Source: Metabacillus sp. FJAT-52054 (GTDB lineage: Bacteria > Bacillota > Bacilli > Bacillales > Bacillaceae). Taken from it: a stretch of DNA of 64,000 nucleotides. Location of the stretch: contig NZ_CP147407.1 in the NCBI RefSeq assembly GCF_037201815.1, positions 2,054,723 to 2,118,722 on the forward strand. Reading direction: 5' to 3'. This document shows positions 58,650-64,000 of this stretch, piece by piece (position 1 is the first letter of the stretch; every line of letters starts with the position of its first letter). The notes under the pieces are model-generated. The model saw only the letters and a program-made list of their open reading frames with translations, was not told where the DNA came from and did not search any database. The position numbers were made by a program, and so were the translations under genes.

Positions 58650-60125
58650 TCACGATAAAAATTCTGATGGATTCAAGCCAAGCTCTCTGCAAATATCTGC
58701 TACTGCCTGTTTTTCTGAAGGATCAAAGTTTCCATCTGCAAAACCGATTGCGACACAGTAACGCACAACAAGCCTTCCCACTTCAGGTTTGCTTCTTACA
58801 TTTCCAAGAGCTCTCATTGCTTCTGCGTGCCCAGTCATCCAATCTCTTTCAAGATTCATCACAAAATGGTTAAAACGCTGATTCACTTTCGCTGTATCAA
58901 ACACACGCAGTTCCTGGCTATTATTAAAAAACTCGTTTACCTTTTGCCGCTCTGCTGAAGAAATATGCCCATCTGCCAAACTTACCAATGCACATCCTGC
59001 TACAATCGCATCCATAACATCCTGGCTTTTAAAGCGCTGCAGCAGCTCTTGTGCATTCCGCTTCTGCTCATTCGCCCATGCTGCAAAATCCTTCTGATCC
59101 GGAGACCATTTGTATGTGCACTGATTACAATTGAATTGAACCTTGCCGCCGCCGATAAATCCCCCCAGCAATCCGACCGGTCCAAGGACGAGCCCGCCTA
59201 ATGCTGCTTTACCGATTCCAAAGCCTTTCTTGCCGGCTGACACATTTTGGGATTGGCATCTTGGACAAGAAGTGGTCCTGCCTGCAGTTTGAACCTGACC
59301 TCCTGCGTAGGAAGATAGCTGATTCATTCCGTAGCCCTGTGCTCCATTATATGTCTGTGCAGATGGATTCCCCTGCTGGTATGGATTTGAACTGATACCC
59401 GGTGTCTCTTGATAAACGCCGGAAGAATAGCCTCTGTTTTGGCTAAAATCATTCTGCTGCTGGTAGCTCTGCTGGATTGATCCCTGCGGCGGATGGTTCG
59501 GCTGTATGTATTCTGATCCTTGAGGATGGTTCTGAGTAGCCGGTTCATCATCTACGGTCACTCCAAAATTTCTGCATAGCGCTGATAGCCCGCCGCCAAA
59601 TCCGCTTCCAATTGCATTGAATTTCCATTCATTTTGATGTCTGTAAAGCTCAGCTGCAACGATCGCTGTTTCCACTGAGAACTCATGGCCAAGCTGATAG
59701 CGGATGAACTCCATCCCTGTATCTTCACTGAAAATGCGGACATAGGCATTAGAAATCTGACCAAAGTTCTGTCTTTTTTCAGCAGCGTCATGAATCGTTA
59801 TCGTAAATGCTATTTTTTGAAAATTATGCGGGACGCGGTTTAGATCGATACGGATTAGTTCATCATCCTGCATTCCTGCGCCAGTCCGGTTATCTCCGCA
59901 ATAAAGAACGGAGCCAGACGCACCGTTTGGATTATTATAAAAAATAAAGTCGTTATCTGAAGGGACCTTTCCATTTTCCCCAAGCAGAAAGACTGATGCA
60001 TCTAAATCAAATGCAGAGCCCCCCATCTGATTAATGTCCCATCCTAAACCGACTGCGATTTTAGAAAGACCAGGGTTTGTCTTAGTTAAATCCACTTTCT
60101 GCCCTTTTCTCAAGCTTACACCCAC
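58650..60125 (-). CDS. TerD - zinc ribbon - TerB fusion protein
   Basis: 491 residues with three parts. Residues 1 to about 191 are a TerD domain ([31 protein letters not shown], Ca2+-binding Asp-rich loops). A Gln/Asn-rich linker (about 195-283) leads to a zinc ribbon with CPRC (287-290) and CNQC (333-336) separated by a glycine-rich hydrophobic stretch ([23 protein letters not shown]). Residues about 366-491 are TerB-like ([21 protein letters not shown] ... [18 protein letters not shown]). Ter proteins are linked to tellurite and envelope stress. It stands alone rather than in a ter operon. Confidence 0.88.
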   Translation of the reverse strand: MGVSLRKGQKVDLTKTNPGLSKIAVGLGWDINQMGGSAFDLDASVFLLGENGKVPSDNDFIFYNNPNGASGSVLYCGDNRTGAGMQDDELIRIDLNRVPHNFQKIAFTITIHDAAEKRQNFGQISNAYVRIFSEDTGMEFIRYQLGHEFSVETAIVAAELYRHQNEWKFNAIGSGFGGGLSALCRNFGVTVDDEPATQNHPQGSEYIQPNHPPQGSIQQSYQQQNDFSQNRGYSSGVYQETPGISSNPYQQGNPSAQTYNGAQGYGMNQLSSYAGGQVQTAGRTTSCPRCQSQNVSAGKKGFGIGKAALGGLVLGPVGLLGGFIGGGKVQFNCNQCTYKWSPDQKDFAAWANEQKRNAQELLQRFKSQDVMDAIVAGCALVSLADGHISSAERQKVNEFFNNSQELRVFDTAKVNQRFNHFVMNLERDWMTGHAEAMRALGNVRSKPEVGRLVVRYCVAIGFADGNFDPSEKQAVADICRELGLNPSEFLS

Positions 60126-60215
60126 AGATACCTCTCCCTTTCTTCATAACGAATATTCTCCCTACCATTCTACCATTATTTCATTCCATCCCCAAATTAT
60201 TACAATAGACCCAAA

Positions 60216-60244
60216 CAAAAAAACCAGCATGCAGTCTGCTGGTT
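60216..60244 (-). terminator. Terminator after the YqcI/YcgG gene
   Basis: AACCAGCA (60222-60229) and TGCTGGTT (60237-60244); the minus strand continues with a T run. It begins 10 bp after the stop. Confidence 0.85.
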
Positions 60245-60254
60245 CAGTAATCCG

Positions 60255-60980
60255 TTATTTATGAGAAAAAGGGCATTTCCCCCTAATCGGTTCAATATCA
60301 TCTCCAATGAAATACTGTTTCCACTCATTATGATCGACATCACCGTAATGGCTAATGTCAGGATGTGTCGGAAGCTGATCCCACTTCTCTACTCTTTCTC
60401 TCACCTTTTCCCTGGACATGATGCCTCCCTTTTCCGTTCCTTCAAGACCTTCAAAGATCATTCTTGGCTGAAAACCCAATACGAGGCTGTTTCCAAGGTG
60501 CCTCGTTTTCCGCTGCTTGTAAGCAGGCGCATTTCCAAAAATGAAAAATGGCTCTCCATTAAAATGAAAATCCCATAAATGATGATCTGGATCCTTAGGT
60601 GCATCCACCGGCCATGGCTTCGGATCCTGTTCATGAAGGTACTGCAAAATGTCCCAAAAACGTTTCCTGTATAAATCAAGTTCCCCTTCCTCTGTTTCAG
60701 GTTCCATAAAAACAAATAGACCGTGGCGTGTATAAGGTGGTTCTTTAAAGAGGGTCAAAAACTGCTCAACGGCCTTAGGAAGGTTTGACCAATCCTCTCT
60801 TGTTATGTATGCATACCGCAGTTCTCCCTTTTTTTCGGCTTTCATTCCGAAATAGCAAGGAAAAGTTGCGTCTGTAACTACGCCATGAAAGGTTTGATAT
60901 TCATCGATCACCCATTGAGGCACAACTTCGGGATTCGTCATATCCTCCTTAGTCAAAAGAAAAGATGAAATAGTCTGCAT
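60255..60980 (-). CDS. YqcI/YcgG family protein
   Basis: 241 residues with family marks FPCYFGMKAEKKGELRYAYI, HHLWDFHFNGEPFFIFGNAPAYKQRKTRHLGNSLVLGFQPR and a C-terminal KCPFS. The family includes GntA, a heme-dependent N-hydroxylase of guanitoxin synthesis, so a heme enzyme is possible; no such pathway is visible here. Monocistronic. Confidence 0.85.
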   Translation of the reverse strand: MQTISSFLLTKEDMTNPEVVPQWVIDEYQTFHGVVTDATFPCYFGMKAEKKGELRYAYITREDWSNLPKAVEQFLTLFKEPPYTRHGLFVFMEPETEEGELDLYRKRFWDILQYLHEQDPKPWPVDAPKDPDHHLWDFHFNGEPFFIFGNAPAYKQRKTRHLGNSLVLGFQPRMIFEGLEGTEKGGIMSREKVRERVEKWDQLPTHPDISHYGDVDHNEWKQYFIGDDIEPIRGKCPFSHK

Positions 60981-61116
60981 GATAAGCCTCCTTTAAAATA
61001 CTCCATATACCATTCCCTGTTAAGAAAAAAGAGAAACAATGAATGCGTTCCGATTGCGTAAAGACTTTCTGTTGTGGCATCCTGTAAAAAAACAAGTTGA
61101 AGGAAATGAACCATTT

Positions 61117-62109
61117 ATGAAACTTAGCATACTCGACCAGGTTCCGGTTTCTAAAAACATGAGCGTTACCGAAACATTTCAGCAGACAGCTGAGCTTGCT
61201 CAGCATGCAGAATTCCTCGGATACACCAGATACTGGTTTGCGGAACATCACGGGACAAGGGGACTTGCCAGCACTTCTCCAGAAATTCTGATGTCGTATA
61301 TCGCTTCCATAACCTCAAGGATCAGAGTGGGCTCAGGCGGCGTGCTTCTTCCTCAATACAGTCCCTACAAAGCAGCAGAAAACTTCCGGCAGCTTGAAGC
61401 TGTATTCCCCGGAAGAATTGATCTTGGCGTCGGCCGCTCACCCGGAGGCACACGAAAGGTTAGAGAGGCGCTTTTGGATGGTGCGGCAAGAGACTTGAGT
61501 GAATTTCCAAGGCAGCTGAAGGATCTTATTTATTATATAACCGATTCATTACCATCAGACCATCCATTCCATGGAATCAAGGCTGCTCCTCTTCCCGAAT
61601 CCATCCCTCCGGTTTGGATTCTGGGACTGGGGGAAAACAGTGCACGGCAAACAGCAGAGCTTGGTTTGAATTATGTGTTCGGCCATTTTATTAAGCCGGA
61701 TAGAGGACGGGAAGCTTTCCGGGATTATCGGAAACATTTTGTCCCTTCTCTATTTTCCGCATCCCCTCAGTCTCTGGCAGCCGTTTTCGTCATTTGCGGG
61801 AAAGACGATGATCACGCCGAGGAACTTGCATATAGTCAGGATTTATGGCTTCTCCGAGTAGAAAAAGGACTCGACAGCCGGGTACCAAGCATTGAAGAAG
61901 CCAAGTCAGTGGTTCGATCTGCGGCAGACCGTGAAAGAATGGCAATCAATCGAAAGAGAATGATCATTGGCGGACCTGATAAGGTGAAGAAAGCAATGAA
62001 CGAGTTATCCGATCAGTACGAAACGGATGAAATCATGATTTTGACGAATGTCTATTCTTTTGACCAGAAAAAGCACTCCTTTTCAAGACTTGCAGAGCTA
62101 TTTTTATAA
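61117..62109 (+). CDS. Luciferase-like flavin monooxygenase (MsnO8-type), paralogue 3
   Basis: 330 residues starting MKLSILDQVPVSKNMS, with RYWFAEHHGTRGLASTSPEI, IRVGSGGVLLPQYSPYKAAENF and RIDLGVGRSPGGT. ATG 61117 has AAGGAA about 11 nt upstream; a start at 61039 would add 26 unrelated residues. Closest in layout to paralogue 1. Substrate unknown. Confidence 0.88.
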   Translation: MKLSILDQVPVSKNMSVTETFQQTAELAQHAEFLGYTRYWFAEHHGTRGLASTSPEILMSYIASITSRIRVGSGGVLLPQYSPYKAAENFRQLEAVFPGRIDLGVGRSPGGTRKVREALLDGAARDLSEFPRQLKDLIYYITDSLPSDHPFHGIKAAPLPESIPPVWILGLGENSARQTAELGLNYVFGHFIKPDRGREAFRDYRKHFVPSLFSASPQSLAAVFVICGKDDDHAEELAYSQDLWLLRVEKGLDSRVPSIEEAKSVVRSAADRERMAINRKRMIIGGPDKVKKAMNELSDQYETDEIMILTNVYSFDQKKHSFSRLAELFL

Positions 62110-62234
62110 TGAGTAACGCGCATGCAGATTAAATCAGGTGACATACTAACCCTAAAATGTAAAACCTTGATGCGGGTTTCAATTCCTTTTTAAATGGATC
62201 GACTAAGGAATCGCTTAGGCGGGGAGTTTTCTGT

Positions 62235-63446
62235 GTGCTGAAGAAAATCATAATCATTCTATTCTTATCTGCCGCCGCTTTAACCGGCATTGCCTATACA
62301 GCCGTAAACGATGTGAAATCAGGGGCAGAATCCTATAATAGGCAGCATCCGATTCTCGCGTCTCCTATTTCAACCGGAGATGCGAGTCTTTTTACTGACG
62401 GAAAAACCCTGATTCGTTCTCTTTATAAAGACATTGAGGAGGCGCAGAGCTTTATTTATATCCACTTCTTTATCATCCGGGATGATGCCGTAAGCAAAGA
62501 ATTTTTTGCTCTTCTTCAAAAAAAAGCGGAGCAAGGTGTTGATGTGAAACTTTCAGTTGATGCAATCGGCGGAAATGACATCACAAAATTGATGATCCGA
62601 GAACTTGAAAAAAGCGGCGCGCAGTTTGCCAATAGCAGGCCGCTTTCCTACCAGCATTTTTTTTATCGCTTAAATCACCGCAATCACCGTAAAATCGCTG
62701 TAATCGATGGAAGGTTATCGTATATTGGCGGATTTAATATCGGGGAAGAGTATCTTGGAAATGATCCAAGGTTTGGGTATTGGAGAGATTATCACGTTCG
62801 GCTGACGGGCTCTGGCTCTGAAGAAATAACAAAACAGTTTTTAAAAGACTGGAAGGAAGACACGGGAAAAACCATTCAGCCTCCCATCTCAAAAACCCAT
62901 AGTACAGGCTCTGACCGCTACCAATTTGTTTTCTCAACTGGTGATGATCTGGAAAAGAAATTAATAGGCATGATCCATAATGCCAAAAGCAGCATTATGA
63001 TTGCTACTCCCTATTTTATACCAACTGATGAGCTGATGAAGTCCTTGCTCGCCTCATTAAAACGAGGGGTTAAGATTGAACTGCTGATACCTGATAAGCC
63101 TGACTACTGGTATACGAAACCGCCAAGCTATCCAAGAACGAAGAAGCTTCTCGAAAATGGGGCTGTCATCTATTTATACCGCAAAGGATTTTTTCACGGA
63201 AAAGTCATGGTTATTGATGATTATGTGGCGGACATCGGCACAGCCAACTGGGATAAACGGAGCCTTTTTATAAATGATGAAGCGAACTGTTTCTTCTATT
63301 CCAAATCATTTATTGCAGAAACAAAAAAGGAGCTGCGAAAGGATTTCTCCTCAAGCCGCATCCTTACAGAAGACATGTATGATCAAATACCGTTCTGGGA
63401 AAAAATGCTTGAACGTACCCCTGAATGGATTTACGAGCTATTTTAA
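62235..63446 (+). CDS. Cardiolipin synthase-like phospholipase D protein
   Basis: 403-residue membrane-anchored PLD-superfamily enzyme with one N-terminal helix. Both HKD motifs are intact: HRKIAVID (His151, Lys153, Asp158) and HGKVMVID (His321, Lys323, Asp328), each followed by IGGFN- or IGTANWDKRS-type sequence. It resembles B. subtilis YwjE (ClsB) over its length, with one N-terminal helix rather than two as in full-length ClsA. GTG 62235 has GGGGAG 8 nt upstream. Converges on and overlaps the next gene by 9 bp. Confidence 0.88.
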   Translation: MLKKIIIILFLSAAALTGIAYTAVNDVKSGAESYNRQHPILASPISTGDASLFTDGKTLIRSLYKDIEEAQSFIYIHFFIIRDDAVSKEFFALLQKKAEQGVDVKLSVDAIGGNDITKLMIRELEKSGAQFANSRPLSYQHFFYRLNHRNHRKIAVIDGRLSYIGGFNIGEEYLGNDPRFGYWRDYHVRLTGSGSEEITKQFLKDWKEDTGKTIQPPISKTHSTGSDRYQFVFSTGDDLEKKLIGMIHNAKSSIMIATPYFIPTDELMKSLLASLKRGVKIELLIPDKPDYWYTKPPSYPRTKKLLENGAVIYLYRKGFFHGKVMVIDDYVADIGTANWDKRSLFINDEANCFFYSKSFIAETKKELRKDFSSSRILTEDMYDQIPFWEKMLERTPEWIYELF

Positions 63447-63962
63447 GTTTTCATCTTTAATATATTTTTCCTCTTCTTCAGAAGACAGCAGACGGGTTGC
63501 CTTTCCAATGGTCCCTCCCTGGATAGTCCAAATGGAGTTGTGATCCAATACAGCATGAGAGAAATCACCGGATTCCCAGCGCGACAAAATATCTTTATAA
63601 ACATCTGCATGCTCCAGCTCGGTATAATGTTTATCTAAAAGGTCAGCTAAAGTTCCAATTCGATTTTCTGTAATTTTAATGGCTCCCCATTTTTCATTAT
63701 TATGAGCAGCTATTTTTTGATGGGACATGTAATGAAGGACCTGCTGAAATGCGGCATCATCCCATTCCCTGCTAGCCGAAAAATAATGGAAAGCTGAACC
63801 CTTTTGATCGGTTGCTGCTTTTGCATGCTGCTCCTGATTTTGAACAGGCTCCCCGTACAAATAAAAGAATAAAGTCCCTGCTAAACCTAGTGATGCTGCC
63901 GAAATCGCAATGATGGACAGCCTTCCTTTAGCGGCTCTTTTTTCGGTCCTTTTTTCAGGCAT
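63438..63962 (-). CDS. Small membrane-anchored protein (DUF6241-like)
   Basis: 174 residues: basic N terminus, one membrane helix (about 15-37; LSIIAISAASLGLAGTLFFYLYG) and an extracytoplasmic domain with VLHYMSHQKIAAHNNEKWG and ITENRIGTLADLLDKHY, which fits DUF6241 as I recall it. Function unknown. ATG 63962 has GGGAGGGG. Stop overlaps the opposite gene's end by 9 bp. Confidence 0.75.
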   Translation of the reverse strand: MPEKRTEKRAAKGRLSIIAISAASLGLAGTLFFYLYGEPVQNQEQHAKAATDQKGSAFHYFSASREWDDAAFQQVLHYMSHQKIAAHNNEKWGAIKITENRIGTLADLLDKHYTELEHADVYKDILSRWESGDFSHAVLDHNSIWTIQGGTIGKATRLLSSEEEEKYIKDENLK

Positions 63963-64000
63963 GAAAACCCCTCCCTCAATCCTGATTGTACCACTTTTTC

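Overview
The window looks like a chromosomal stretch of an endospore-forming, low-to-medium GC Gram-positive of the family Bacillaceae (Bacillus/Metabacillus-like). This rests on GerAB/GerAC spore-germination proteins, a HutP-regulated hut operon, a Bacillus-type MurNAc recovery operon, a YrhE-type formate dehydrogenase, CsoR/CopZ/CopA, DUF1292, YkvR and YndM-type genes, and frequent TTG/GTG starts behind strong AGGAGG ribosome-binding sites. Species was not determined. I saw no rRNA, tRNA, CRISPR array or intact transposase.

Layout. (a) 1-4.3 kb, plus strand: the 3' end of gerAB, gerAC, a SteT-like amino-acid permease and a small protein of unknown function. (b) 4.3-10.2 kb, minus: histidine utilisation operon hutP-hutH-hutU-hutI-hutG, with an intrinsic terminator between hutP and hutH where HutP antitermination is expected. 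(c) 10.3-19.3 kb, minus: MurNAc/peptidoglycan turnover operon murQ-murR-murP-mupG-amiE-nagZ-namZ. amiE is split by a one-base frameshift and a CcpA-type cre lies before nagZ. (d) 19.4-23.9 kb: secreted X-Pro peptidase-like protein, TRM11-like methyltransferase, DUF1292, GIY-YIG protein and a secreted fasciclin-domain protein. (e) 24-36 kb: a large molybdenum/formate region. The minus strand carries yrhF-like, fdhD, moaA, formate/nitrite channel, moeB, moeA, mobB, moaE, moaD, modA and modB. The plus strand carries fdhF and a DUF1641 partner. (f) 36-41.5 kb: a 41-bp-period repeat, an Mrp-family ATPase, and the copper operon csoR-copZ-copA-(His-rich exported protein). (g) 41.5-44.7 kb, plus: FAD oxidoreductase, a small protein, and the remaining cofactor genes moaB-mobA-moaC. 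(h) 45-53 kb: P-loop kinase-like and membrane proteins, an alkylation-repair operon adaA-adaB-alkA, padR-DUF2812, and two luciferase-like monooxygenases. (i) 53-57.5 kb: small ORF, APC permease, and an AT-rich accessory patch with a GNAT gene, gene remnants and repeats. (j) 57.5-64 kb: PQQ-type sugar-dehydrogenase-like lipoprotein, TerD-zinc-ribbon-TerB fusion, YqcI/YcgG protein, a third luciferase-like monooxygenase, a cardiolipin-synthase-like enzyme and a small membrane protein.

How it fits together. Two catabolic operons (histidine, MurNAc) lie next to a nearly complete molybdenum-cofactor pathway split over two loci, whose evident local client is the Cys-type formate dehydrogenase. The most interesting regulatory observation is that both the fdhF gene and the formate-channel gene are preceded by untranslated leaders ending in a terminator just before the ribosome-binding site, each with duplicated arm sequences that permit alternative pairing. 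I match neither to a riboswitch class I know. They are the best candidates here for undescribed regulation.
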